Positions 54,901 through 61,995 of a DNA stretch of 64,000 bases are shown here, one piece after another; positions within the stretch are counted from its first letter, which is position 1; every line of letters begins with the position of its first letter. The position numbers were made by a program, and so were the translations under genes. Location of the stretch: assembly GCF_022701295.1 (NCBI RefSeq), contig NZ_CP033204.1, positions 1,674,001 through 1,738,000 on the forward strand, given 5' to 3'. The notes beneath the pieces were generated by a model. That model did not search any database and had not been told where the DNA came from. It worked only from the letters and a program-made list of their open reading frames with translations. The DNA is from Sphingopyxis sp. YF1 (GTDB lineage Bacteria > Pseudomonadota > Alphaproteobacteria > Sphingomonadales > Sphingomonadaceae).

Positions 54901-56195
54901 GCGGCATTCGCTACAATGGCCCTGCCGACACGCTCTTTTCCTTCATCGGATCGGGCGACCAGCGCGTCGGTGGTCCGATCGGCGTCGCCGCCGATTTCAG
55001 CTGCCGCCTCTCCGCGCCCTGCCTCGAGGGGGTGATCCGCGGCAACGCGCTGACCTACGAAAACCTGACTTACGGCACGCGCCTGACCAACATGGCGGTC
55101 AGCGGCCGTTTCTCGGGCGACCGGCTCGAAATCGAACAGCTGACCGCGACCGCCGGCGACGGAACGGTCAAGGCGTCGGGCTATGTCAGCCTCGCACAGG
55201 CGAGCGGCTATCCTATGAAGATCGACGCGGTGCTCGACAATGCGCGCCTCGCGCGCAGCGAGGGCCTGTCGGCGCGTGCCACGGGCAACCTGACGCTCGA
55301 AAAGGTCGCCGGACAGACCGCCCTGCTCTCGGGCAGCCTGCGCCTCCCCGAAACGCGCTACCGCATCGTACGCCAGGGGGCCGCCAGCGTGCCCGTGCTC
55401 ACCGGCGTCCGCCGCAAACCGCCCGCGGGCCGCCAGCGGATCAGCGGCGACGGGCTGGCAGCGGTCGGCGGCAGCCTGTTCGACCTCATCCGCCTCGACA
55501 TCCGCCTGCGCGCGCCCGACGAAATCTACGTCAGCGGCATGGGGCTCGAATCCGAATGGCAGGCCGACGTCACGCTCAAGGGCACGACAGAGGCGCCGCG
55601 CGTCACCGGCGAGATCGAGCTGGTGCGCGGTACGCTGGGCTTCGCGGGACGTTCGTTCGATCTCGAGGAGGGCAGGGTGACCTTCCCGACCGGCGACGCC
55701 TACGACCCGTCGATCCGCCTGCTCGCGAGCGACACGTTCGACAATGTGACGGTGAACGTCAGCGTTTCGGGCCGCGCGCAGAATCCGCAGATCGCTTTCT
55801 CGAGCGTTCCCGGCCTGCCGCAGGACGAGATCGTTTCGCGCATCCTGTTCGGCAGTTCGATCACCGAATTGTCGCCGCTCCAGGCGGTGCAGCTCGCCGC
55901 GTCGCTCAACAGCCTGCGCGGCAGCGGCGGGCTCAGCCCGCTCGGCGCGCTGCAGTCGGCGACCGGCATCGACCGCCTGCGCGTCCTCGGCCCCGACGAC
56001 GCGCAGGGGCGCGGTACTGCGCTCGCCGCGGGCCAGCACATCACCAACGACATCTACCTCGAAGTGATCACCGACGGCCGCGGCTATACCGCGACCCAGC
56101 TCGAGATCAGCCTGACCCCCGCGCTGTCGATCCTCAGCCAGGCGGGGGGCTCGGGACAGACGAGCTTCAGCGTCCGCTATCGCAAGGATTATTAA
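51963..56195 (+). CDS. tamB: Translocation and assembly module protein TamB
   Basis: A 1410-residue AsmA/DUF490-type lipid-transfer and outer-membrane assembly protein. One N-terminal membrane anchor (about residues 23-47) is followed by a long beta-taco of repeated short strands, and the C-terminal TamB (DUF490) domain ends with TATQLEISLTPALSILSQAG and FSVRYRKDY. It spans the periplasm to reach TamA. It is coupled to tamA (TGATG) and to the small lipoprotein gene (TAATG). Length is normal for alphaproteobacteria. Confidence 0.93.
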   Translation: MAEDAAFDDGPPPAPAKARSWPLRIARGVGVALLGLVALVALFLIGLNSDAGRRFVVTQLEKYEFENGMKIGIGRLDGSLYGAMTIRELTLADPQGVFLRSPEVKLDWRPFAYLSNHIDVRSATAATMTLQRLPALKPVPDTGEPLLPDIDIDVAKLQVDRFIFEPAVAGERQEARITGKVAIADRRAQVTANAETIGANAKGDKLALVLDAVPETNRLALTLDLNAPQGGVLAAIGGFREPLTARLAGKGDWKVWNGTLTGSLGTAPLARLGLAARDGVFAVKGTAQPSRLFAAGPVANLLGTETSVDVTARLAERKADLDGRIASDAFRLGISGGVDLGTSRYDELQLALVLLKPGAVAPYVRGSGLRAQARLNGAFALPAVEYQANVTSLAVNDIIVDALVLSGKARVDPDQIFIPVAGRASRIRGLDTVAGGTLVQVRLDGDLAYKDGRLLSDNMRLRSSRIDAKAILIADFNRGFYTGAIDGRIDDYRIESVGIFDIDTDADLKTAPNGGFEIVGRVRARSTQLFNSGVRNILGGNAVASGDVRYGTDGITRFANLRLNAPLMRVTSGQGSYAPNGQINLTARASSSEYGPLGLQLAGTITDPRATLTADRPGLGIGLSKLVARINGAPKGYRLAATGDTDYGPLSADVVLLTAAGPLTIDVERADLSGIGFKGRLVQSNAGPFVGQLDASGQGLGGLVRLSAAGQYQAAAINVRANNVVLPGAAQLSVGSAIVDADVILYDQPRVIADIQLASTRIREFDIAVGRVKIDYQNGAGKAQALVEGTSGVPFRVAANADLQPKLWRASVQGRATGINFRTTSPARIIPGADGYELLPTTVDFGRGSSARLAGRFGEGIMLQSRLDRVNLSLLNAIYPGMGLGGRASGSLDFEQAGADSFPRADARLTLDDFTRTTAATVSQPVDVNVVGKLLADGGDVRAVMRKRGSVIGRMQASLRPLPPGAGSWTTRLSAAPLGGGIRYNGPADTLFSFIGSGDQRVGGPIGVAADFSCRLSAPCLEGVIRGNALTYENLTYGTRLTNMAVSGRFSGDRLEIEQLTATAGDGTVKASGYVSLAQASGYPMKIDAVLDNARLARSEGLSARATGNLTLEKVAGQTALLSGSLRLPETRYRIVRQGAASVPVLTGVRRKPPAGRQRISGDGLAAVGGSLFDLIRLDIRLRAPDEIYVSGMGLESEWQADVTLKGTTEAPRVTGEIELVRGTLGFAGRSFDLEEGRVTFPTGDAYDPSIRLLASDTFDNVTVNVSVSGRAQNPQIAFSSVPGLPQDEIVSRILFGSSITELSPLQAVQLAASLNSLRGSGGLSPLGALQSATGIDRLRVLGPDDAQGRGTALAAGQHITNDIYLEVITDGRGYTATQLEISLTPALSILSQAGGSGQTSFSVRYRKDY

Positions 56196-56431
56196 TGCAC
56201 GCCGCCGCCCTGATCCTCCCGCTGCTGCTGCTCGCGGCGTGCAAGGACGAACCGAAGTTTGAGGAACGCTTCGACAAGGCGGCGAAAGAGGTCGAGGCGC
56301 GCGCCAAGGCGATGGACGCCGACATCGCCGCCGCCGACAAGGCGGCGAAGGACGCGGGCGAGGAGGCTCCCGCAAAGGCCTTGCCTTCGCCGTCCCTCCC
56401 GGCTAACCCGCCCCCGTCATCTGGGGAGTAG
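56195..56431 (+). CDS. Small putative lipoprotein
   Basis: A 78-residue product. LLLLAACKD at residues 10-18 is a lipobox with Cys16, so the mature form is a 63-residue lipoprotein rich in Lys, Ala and Glu (predicted helical, KAAKEVEARAKAMDADIAAA), ending in a Pro-rich tail. Function is unknown. Its ATG overlaps the tamB stop, and its stop codon (56429-56431) lies in the conserved GGGGAGTAG of the riboswitch, so the gene and aptamer share DNA. Confidence 0.6.
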   Translation: MHAAALILPLLLLAACKDEPKFEERFDKAAKEVEARAKAMDADIAAADKAAKDAGEEAPAKALPSPSLPANPPPSSGE

Positions 56432-56527
56432 CCAGCCGTCGTTCGCGACGGGCCGCCGCGTCAACATACTCGGTCGAGAGGCCGTGGTGCGGTGGAAGCG
56501 GGACACCGCTTGGGCGAGACCAATGGC
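56416..56527 (+). promoter_or_regulatory. yybP-ykoY manganese riboswitch aptamer
   Basis: Matches the known yybP-ykoY (Rfam RF00080) class. The conserved GGGGAGTAG loop is at 56423-56431. CCGTCG-TTCG-CGACGG forms P2 at 56436-56451. The second conserved loop AACATACTC is at 56463-56471, and GGGCGAGACC at 56512-56521 closes the core. The outer stem pairs GTCAT (56416-56420) with ATGGC (56523-56527). The class senses Mn2+ through the two conserved loops. It precedes a TMEM165/GDT1-family gene, a classic target. Boundaries are my estimate. Confidence 0.85.
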
Positions 56528-56542
56528 ATCGAACCCACGTCC

Positions 56543-56599
56543 GGGCCGGGCGGCGGGTGCCGATGTCCGTTGGAATCGTACTGCCGCCCGGCCCCGGAG
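56543..56599 (+). promoter_or_regulatory. Expression platform hairpin of the riboswitch
   Basis: GGGCCGGGCGGC (56543-56554) pairs perfectly with GCCGCCCGGCCC (56583-56594) as a 12-bp stem directly before the ribosome site GGAG (56596-56599) of the GDT1-family gene (ATG 56607). Stem formation would hide or crowd the ribosome site; Mn2+ binding could rearrange it. There is no T-run, so translational control is more likely than transcription termination. Confidence 0.55.
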
Positions 56600-56606
56600 T
56601 CGCTTT

Positions 56607-57179
56607 ATGGAAGCCCTGTTCACCTCGACCGCCATCGTCGCGCTCGCCGAGATCGGCGACAAGACGCAGCTGCTCGCGATCCTGCTGGCGACGCGTTTCA
56701 ACCGTCCCGCGCCGATCATCCTCGGCATCCTCGTCGCGACGCTCGCCAATCATGCGCTGGCCGCGCTGCTCGGCGCCTCGGCCGCGGCCTTCCTCGACAG
56801 CCCGGTCTTCCGCTACGCGATCGGCGCGAGCTTCGTCGCAATGGCAGCATGGACGCTGATCCCCGACAAGTTCGAGGACGACGAAGCCCCCAAGCCGCGC
56901 TTCGGGGCGTTCCTCACCACGCTCGTCGCCTTCTTCCTCGTCGAAATGGGCGACAAGACGCAGGTCGCGACGATCGCGCTCGGCGCGCAATATCAGAATG
57001 TCGCGCTCGTCACCGCGGGCACGACGCTCGGCATGATGATCGCCAACGTCCCCGCGATCTTCCTCGGGCACGAACTGCTCAAGCGCGTCAACCTCGACAC
57101 GGTGCGCCGCGTCGCCGCCCTTCTGTTCCTCGTGATCGGCCTCTGGGTGCTCGCGCAGGCGGCGGGCTGGGTCGGATAA
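56607..57179 (+). CDS. TMEM165/GDT1-family cation (Mn2+) transporter
   Basis: A 190-residue membrane protein with six hydrophobic segments in two homologous halves. Each half carries the family motif E-x-[12 protein letters not shown] near residues 14-22 and VEMGDKTQV near 113-121. Members (GDT1, MneA/UPF0016) export Mn2+ or Ca2+ from the cytoplasm. The riboswitch upstream links it to manganese homeostasis. The ATG at 56607 follows a GGAG seven bases away. It is 22 bases ahead of the SMR gene, probably cotranscribed. Confidence 0.88.
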   Translation: MEALFTSTAIVALAEIGDKTQLLAILLATRFNRPAPIILGILVATLANHALAALLGASAAAFLDSPVFRYAIGASFVAMAAWTLIPDKFEDDEAPKPRFGAFLTTLVAFFLVEMGDKTQVATIALGAQYQNVALVTAGTTLGMMIANVPAIFLGHELLKRVNLDTVRRVAALLFLVIGLWVLAQAAGWVG

Positions 57180-57201
57180 GCCGGAAAGGAGAAGCCGGGT
57201 C

Positions 57202-57531
57202 ATGGCCTATGTCTATCTCGCGATCGCGATCGTCGCAGAGGTCGTCGCGACCTCCAGCCTCAAATGGTCGGAGGGGTTCACCCGGCTCGGGCCGTCGCTC
57301 GTCACGGTCATCGGCTATGCGATCGCCTTCTATTTCCTGTCGCTGACGCTGCGCACCGTCCCGACCGGCATCGCCTACGCGATCTGGTCGGGGGTCGGGG
57401 TCGTGCTCATCGTCGCCGTCGCCTGGATCTTTCAGGGGCAAAGGCTCGATGCCCCCGCGCTCGCCGGCATCGCGCTGATCGTCGCGGGGGTGATGGTGAT
57501 GAACCTGTTTTCGAAAGCCGCGGTGCACTGA
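57202..57531 (+). CDS. Small multidrug resistance (SMR) family transporter
   Basis: A 109-residue protein with four membrane helices, with the conserved Glu in [14 protein letters not shown] (Glu13) and the [13 protein letters not shown] [13 protein letters not shown] loop of EmrE/QacE. It would export small cationic compounds in exchange for protons as a dual-topology dimer. The ATG follows an AAGGAGAAG site. Its position behind a Mn2+-responsive transporter gene could put it under the same control, an inference. Confidence 0.9.
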   Translation: MAYVYLAIAIVAEVVATSSLKWSEGFTRLGPSLVTVIGYAIAFYFLSLTLRTVPTGIAYAIWSGVGVVLIVAVAWIFQGQRLDAPALAGIALIVAGVMVMNLFSKAAVH

Positions 57532-57591
57532 CCGTCACTGTTCGCCGAAAGCGGCGATGGGGTAGGGCGCCCGCTCGCCCTGCGGGTTCGC

Positions 57592-58752
57592 TTAACGCCT
57601 GATCGACGGCAACCGCGCGAGCTGTGCGACGAGCTGCGCCTGGCTCGTCGCGCCGGTCTTGCGGAAGACGCCCTTCAGCAGGAAGCGGGCGGCGTTGAGG
57701 CTCACCGCGCGCAGCGCCGCATAATCCTGCAGCGTCTGGCCGCCCGCCAGCCCGACCGCCAGTCGCGCCTCGGCCGGGGTCAGCCCGAACCATTGCGCGA
57801 CGCGGTCGATCTCGACGACCGGGGTCTCGCCCGGCGCGCTGCCCAGCGTCACGATCAGCGACGCGCCGTGGCTGACACCGCCGATCTTCTGCGCCGCCTG
57901 GGGCGAAATGCGCGCGACGAGCACCGGGCATTCGGCGCCCGACGGCGCGATCGCCTGAAAGGCCAGCCCGGCGGGGGCGGGGTTGTGGATCAGGTCGGCG
58001 AGCTTCTTCTGGCTCGCGGGGTGGGTGAAGGCGAAGCGATCCTGCGCCAGGCTGATGAAACCCGCCTCGGCATAGCGTCCGGCGCGGCGGTTGGCCGACA
58101 GGATATTGAGCCGGTCGTCGAGGCTGAAGATCGCAAAGGGTGCAATGTCGGCAGCGGCCCGCGCCGCCCCCGCCGCCAGCTCGAGTTCCGCGATACGGTC
58201 GCTGATCCGCATCGCGCGCTGGATATGCGGCGCGAGCACGCGCAGTCCGCGCTTGAGCGGCGCGACATCGCGGTCGCCGGGTCCCGGCAGCATCAGCCCC
58301 AGCCGCTCGCTCGCGCGGCGGTCGAGCAGCACCCCGACGAGCCGGTCGATCCCGTAAGGCTGGAGGAAGTTGCGGAAGAATTCGGACTGGTAGAATTCGT
58401 CGCGCGTCATGATCTCGTAACTGTCGACGACGCTGCCATTGGCGTAGCGCATGAATTTGCGCGACCAGGGATGGTTGCCGGCATAGACGCCGGTGTAGAT
58501 TTCCTGGATGCCCGCAGCGAGGCCGGTTGCCGCGACGAAGCGCGCGCGCGGCGGGCTGCTTCCTTCCCACAGGATGAACGCGGCTTCCCAACTCAGCGGA
58601 CAGAGCGCGCCGGTGACCCGCGCCAGCGTTTCGTTCCAGCTTTCGGGGTGCAGGACCGAATCATAGATGCGCCCGATCAGCGCGTTGAGCGTTTCCCATT
58701 CGGCATGCGCGTCATGGCCCGAAGGAAAGATCGGTGCATTGTTCGCCGGCAT
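57592..58752 (-). CDS. LuxR-type transcriptional regulator
   Basis: A 386-residue protein with an unrecognised N-terminal region (about 1-200, alpha-beta, possibly a sensory domain), a PAS-like middle (SLDDRLNILSANRRAGRYAE), and a C-terminal LuxR/GerE helix-turn-helix (FGLTPAEARLAVGLAGGQTL then AARFLLKGVFRKTGATSQAQ). The ATG at 58752 is preferred over an ATG 69 bases upstream. A -35/-10 pair (TTGGCA and TATCCT, 18-bp spacer) lies 33-62 bases upstream. The ligand is unknown. It converges on the SMR gene with 60 bases between. Confidence 0.8.
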   Translation of the reverse strand: MPANNAPIFPSGHDAHAEWETLNALIGRIYDSVLHPESWNETLARVTGALCPLSWEAAFILWEGSSPPRARFVAATGLAAGIQEIYTGVYAGNHPWSRKFMRYANGSVVDSYEIMTRDEFYQSEFFRNFLQPYGIDRLVGVLLDRRASERLGLMLPGPGDRDVAPLKRGLRVLAPHIQRAMRISDRIAELELAAGAARAAADIAPFAIFSLDDRLNILSANRRAGRYAEAGFISLAQDRFAFTHPASQKKLADLIHNPAPAGLAFQAIAPSGAECPVLVARISPQAAQKIGGVSHGASLIVTLGSAPGETPVVEIDRVAQWFGLTPAEARLAVGLAGGQTLQDYAALRAVSLNAARFLLKGVFRKTGATSQAQLVAQLARLPSIRR

Positions 58753-58784
58753 CCCCGTCCCCCGCCGAGAAAATCGATGGGCAC

Positions 58785-58814
58785 AGGATAGAGGAAGGTA
58801 TCGCGCCGTGCCAA
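58785..58814 (-). promoter_or_regulatory. Predicted sigma-70 promoter for the LuxR-type gene
   Basis: Reading the minus strand, TTGGCA (58809-58814) is followed after 18 bases by TATCCT (58785-58790), then the LuxR-type ATG at 58752. The -35 matches four of six consensus bases and the -10 four of six. This is a sequence-only prediction. Confidence 0.35.
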
Positions 58815-58938
58815 GCCTCAATGCGATGCAAAAAATCGCCGAAGCTACCCGGATGGGTAGCGCGTTCGCGCCGCGAATCGCGCATGCAGTCGTTGCGACC
58901 CAAGGGCAGGGCGGCCCCGAAAAGCCGTCCTGTTCATT

Positions 58939-58976
58939 GAAGTCCGCCGGCCCCCGCCGGCGGACTTCCTTTTTAT
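58939..58976 (+). terminator. Strong intrinsic terminator with no protein gene upstream
   Basis: A perfect 13-bp stem GAAGTCCGCCGGC / GCCGGCGGACTTC with a CCCC loop is followed by CTTTTTAT on the plus strand. No plus-strand protein gene ends nearby; the closest is the SMR gene, 1.4 kb upstream and on the other side of the oppositely oriented regulator. A second hairpin GCTACCC-GGAT-GGGTAGC is at 58844-58861. It could end a small RNA. On the minus strand it is 59 bases past the protease stop but lacks a T-tract there. Confidence 0.75.
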
Positions 58977-59034
58977 CTGCGGGCCGGAAAAGGCGCCAAC
59001 CGCCGAGCCGTCCGGCGTCTCCCGTCGCTCGCCG

Positions 59035-60237
59035 TCATTTGGGCTCGATCCGGACCAAAATCCCCTCGACGCGCCGGCTCTGACCGCGCGTCCCGCAAAA
59101 ATTGCCTCCAGTCATCAGCGGCGTATCGCCGATCCCCTGAAGATGCGCGAGGTAGAAGAGATTGTAGTTCCCGGCGGCGCTCCCGGTGAGTTCGATCGTG
59201 AATCCTTCGAGCCGGCGATGCTGTCCGCGCGTCCCGACGAAATTTCCCTCAGGGACCATGGGCGTGTCGCCGATACCCTCCAAATGCGCCATATATTGCA
59301 GCGACAGGTTCGGCACGGGCGTCGCAATCTCGATCTGGAATCCTTCGAGGCGCCGATATTCGCCGCGCGTCCCGATGAACTCGCTTTCGCGGCCCATCCT
59401 GTCGCCATGGCCTTCGAGGTGCGCGCGCACGCGCAGCGCGGGGCCGGGTTTCCCGTAAAGCGACTGGATTCCGGCGACATCGTCGGTCGACAGCACCCGC
59501 CTTTGCCCCGCATAGCCCGGCACCATCACCGAGTTGGCGCCGTTCGAATGCGCAAGCCCCAGCAGATGTCCGATTTCGTGCACCGCGACGGTTTCGAGGT
59601 CGAAGCTTCCCGCGCCATGCGCCAGCCCCCAATTCTCGCCCTCGTCGAAGTGGCAGTGACCGGCAAAGCTGCCCCCGCAACTCGGCGGATAGAAGGCATG
59701 CGCAAGGATCGCGCCGGGTCCGTCGAACGAAGCGCCGTCGCCGTGATTGCCCGTCGCCCAGCCGATCTTGAGGTCCGCGGCATTGGTCGGACCGACCTCG
59801 ACGAAATCGACCGGGATCACCTTCGCCCATGTGGCGAAAGCGCGCCGCACGGCGTCGCGTTCGGCATCGCCCGGCAGGTCGGGCGTGCTGTTGTCAAAGC
59901 GATAGGTCAGGGTCCGGTGCCTGGCGTGATAATCGCAGCCGATCGGCACGTAGGGCGCGGGCTTCGCCACGCCGCCGCCCGGTCCCCCGTCGGGAACCCC
60001 GCACCGCGGCATCGTCAGCGCGGCGCGGGTCGGGGCATCGATCGAACCACTGGCCTCGATCCCGAACATTTCCTGGAACCGGGCGAGCGCCGCCGAAGTC
60101 ACGAGGTCGAGAATGCCCCCTGCCGGTGTGTCCTCCCGAAGATAGCCAAAGACCTGCAGATAGGCGCGGACCTTGCCCAGATCCGGATATTCCTGCCCCA
60201 GCGACGCGTCCGCCTGAACGAGTTGGAACTCGGCCAT
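59035..60237 (-). CDS. Matrixin-like zinc metalloprotease with cysteine switch and ChW-like repeats
   Basis: A 400-residue protein. Residues about 1-75 form a peptidoglycan-binding-like (MMP prodomain-type) helical domain, directly followed by MPRCGVPD, the cysteine-switch motif that keeps matrix metalloproteases latent. The catalytic domain has the zinc motif HEIGHLLGLAH and the Met-turn VMVPGY. The C-terminus has three tandem repeats of about 45 residues (AHLEGxGD...EGNFVGTRGQxRRLEGFxIEL) resembling clostridial ChW repeats with the Trp replaced. No signal peptide is visible. The ATG at 60237 has a GGAGG site; earlier Met codons at 60252 and 60300 do not. Confidence 0.85.
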   Translation of the reverse strand: MAEFQLVQADASLGQEYPDLGKVRAYLQVFGYLREDTPAGGILDLVTSAALARFQEMFGIEASGSIDAPTRAALTMPRCGVPDGGPGGGVAKPAPYVPIGCDYHARHRTLTYRFDNSTPDLPGDAERDAVRRAFATWAKVIPVDFVEVGPTNAADLKIGWATGNHGDGASFDGPGAILAHAFYPPSCGGSFAGHCHFDEGENWGLAHGAGSFDLETVAVHEIGHLLGLAHSNGANSVMVPGYAGQRRVLSTDDVAGIQSLYGKPGPALRVRAHLEGHGDRMGRESEFIGTRGEYRRLEGFQIEIATPVPNLSLQYMAHLEGIGDTPMVPEGNFVGTRGQHRRLEGFTIELTGSAAGNYNLFYLAHLQGIGDTPLMTGGNFCGTRGQSRRVEGILVRIEPK

Positions 60238-60456
60238 ATGCCCCTCCGTCATATCGTGAAGAAGCCGACGATAACGGTCTCGGGGATCGGCGTGCGCCAA
60301 ACCTTATCCGTTTTGGACCGATGCCAGCGCGGTGCCCGCGTGAGGCAGGGCGCCGGCAGAACGACCCGAACGGATTCGCCGCCCGGCCTGCGGGTTCATC
60401 GTCCCCATTCAGGTTTCGCTTGCCGCGAAGCGCCCGCGCGCTATGGCGCAAGCACC

Positions 60457-60546
60457 GGACAGGTGGCCGAGTGGTTTAAGGCAGCGGTCTTGAAAACCGC
60501 CGTGGGTGCAAGCTCACCGTGGGTTCGAATCCCACCCTGTCCGCCA
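60457..60546 (+). tRNA. tRNA-Ser (anticodon UGA)
   Basis: A 90-nt class II tRNA. The acceptor stem GGACAGG pairs with CCTGTCC, the anticodon stem-loop is GCGGT-CTTGAAA-ACCGC with anticodon TGA at 60491-60493, a long variable arm follows (CGTGGGTGCAAGCTCACCGT), then the GGGTTCGAATCCC T-arm. CCA (60544-60546) is encoded. It reads UCA and other UCN codons. No integrase or repeat of its 3' end was seen nearby. Confidence 0.97.
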
Positions 60547-60613
60547 TCGACGCCCCGGACGTGATCCGGGATGGCGACGCGATGAAGCCAAACGACCGAT
60601 CGCGGACTTCAAT

Positions 60614-60725
60614 ATCCCCCGTGTCGCGAAGCGATGGGAAGGCGCGCGCCCGTAGGGCGTGGTGGAGGGGGCATGACGTCGCGCTGTCAACCACCCGTCG
60701 GCGCTTCGTGCTGCCACCTCTCCAG
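60614..60725. repeat. Dispersed palindromic intergenic repeat, copy 2 (degenerate)
   Basis: Shares, in reverse orientation, the ordered blocks of the element at 2951-3097: TGTCGCGAAGCGATGGG, GGAGGGG-CATGACG, a CGTCG block, CCACC and CGCTTCG. The two copies differ by substitutions and small indels, so it is an old copy. It fills part of the 381-bp gap between the tRNA and mltB. I see nothing else in that gap; from 60726 to 60927 there is no RNA or gene I can defend. Confidence 0.5.
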
Positions 60726-60927
60726 GTCTGCGGCACGGGCGGGATCAGAATATCCGATCATCACTCCAAACCGCGATCCGCTCTCACCCCGTTCGAGGCA
60801 GGCGGCCGCGAGCCTGGCGCCCGCTTCGCCGGCGCCACTCCATCCGCCGCGCATATGAGTCGCTTCGTCCCTCGCCCCTCTGGTTATTCAGGATGCATGT
60901 GTGCCAGATCATGCCTATGGGGTGGCT

Positions 60928-61995
60928 ATGATGCGCACGAAAACTTTTGGAATCGGACGGTTTCTCTCGGTCGCGGCGGTCGTCGCCTCGGCGTGGTCGA
61001 TGGCGGCTTCGGCGCCGCTGCACGCGCAGAGCGGCGGCGATGCGGGCTTCGACGCCTATGTCCAGTCGCTGTGGCCCAAGGCGCAGGCGCAGGGGGTGTC
61101 GCGCGCGACCTTTGACCGCGTCGCGACGGGGCTGCGCTACAATGCGCGCGTCGTCGCGCTCGATCGCGACAATCTGGGCAGTCCGCCGAACCCGAACACT
61201 CCGATCCCGGCCTTTGCGCCCTATCGCGTCAAGCATGTCGACGCCGCGCGGATCGGCGGCGGGCGCCGCGTCCACGACCGGCTGCTGCCGCTGCTGTCGC
61301 GCATCGAACAGCGCACCGGGGTGCCGACCAGCATCATGATCGCCATCTACGGCCACGAAACCGCCTATGGGCAGGTCACCGGCAGTTTCGACCTGCCCGA
61401 GGCGCTCGCGACGCTGGCCTATGAAGGCCGCCGCCGCAGCCTGTTCGAACCCGAACTGATCGCGACGATGGTGATGGTCGAACAGGGGGTTCCGCGCCAG
61501 GTGCTCAAGGGCAGCTGGGCGGGCGCCTTCGGCTATCCGCAATTCCTGCCCTCGGTCTATCTGCGCGTCGCCGAGGACGGCGACGGCGACGGGGTCGCGC
61601 GCATCTGGTCGAGCGAGGCCGATGCGATCGAATCGATCGGTTCCTACCTCCGCAACGCCGGCTGGCGCGCCGGCCAGCCGTGGGGCGTCGCGGTGCGCGT
61701 TCCCGACGGTTTCAACCGCGCGCGCTATGCCAACAGGCTCCAGCCGACGCGCTGCCCGCGCGTGTTCGACCGCCACAGCCGCTGGCGCTCGATGGCCGAA
61801 TGGCGCGCCGACGGCATCACCCCCGTCGGGGGGCGCTGGCCCGGCGACCATGTCCAGGCAACACTGCTCGAACCCGACGGCTCCGGAAAAACGGCCTATT
61901 TGCTCACCGGCAACTATCGTGCGATACTCGATTACAATTGTTCCAATTTTTACGCACTGTCTGTGGGGTTGCTGGCGGATGAAATCGATAGGTAG
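60928..61995 (+). CDS. mltB: Membrane-bound lytic murein transglycosylase (MltB family)
   Basis: A 355-residue protein with an N-terminal signal peptide (about residues 9-31, ending MAASAPLHAQ) and a lysozyme-like MltB domain: MIAIYGHETAYGQVTG with the catalytic Glu, SWAGAFGYPQFLPSVYL and RIWSSEADAIESIGSYL. No lipobox, so it may be soluble in the periplasm, and no C-terminal peptidoglycan-binding domain. It cleaves glycan strands with 1,6-anhydro-MurNAc formation. Start chosen at ATG 60928 (a second ATG at 60931; a GTG at 60901 is also in frame). It overlaps rlpA by 17 bases. Confidence 0.88.
   Translation: MMRTKTFGIGRFLSVAAVVASAWSMAASAPLHAQSGGDAGFDAYVQSLWPKAQAQGVSRATFDRVATGLRYNARVVALDRDNLGSPPNPNTPIPAFAPYRVKHVDAARIGGGRRVHDRLLPLLSRIEQRTGVPTSIMIAIYGHETAYGQVTGSFDLPEALATLAYEGRRRSLFEPELIATMVMVEQGVPRQVLKGSWAGAFGYPQFLPSVYLRVAEDGDGDGVARIWSSEADAIESIGSYLRNAGWRAGQPWGVAVRVPDGFNRARYANRLQPTRCPRVFDRHSRWRSMAEWRADGITPVGGRWPGDHVQATLLEPDGSGKTAYLLTGNYRAILDYNCSNFYALSVGLLADEIDR

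Noticed and set aside
52368..56375. A 1335-codon open frame on the minus strand
   Set aside because: It is antisense to tamB, which has clear domain structure and tight junctions with its neighbours.
58785..58820. Sigma-54 promoter (TGGCACG-type) ahead of the LuxR-type gene
   Set aside because: The GG and GC elements are not at the required -24/-12 spacing; a sigma-70-like pair fits better.
60476..60736. Small minus-strand open frame ending in a WDSNPR-like or similar sequence over the tRNA
   Set aside because: This is the familiar artefact of translating the complement of a tRNA T-arm; there is no protein here.
60457..60927. Genomic-island attachment site at the tRNA-Ser 3' end
   Set aside because: No integrase gene, no direct repeat of the tRNA 3' end and no change in gene type were seen nearby.
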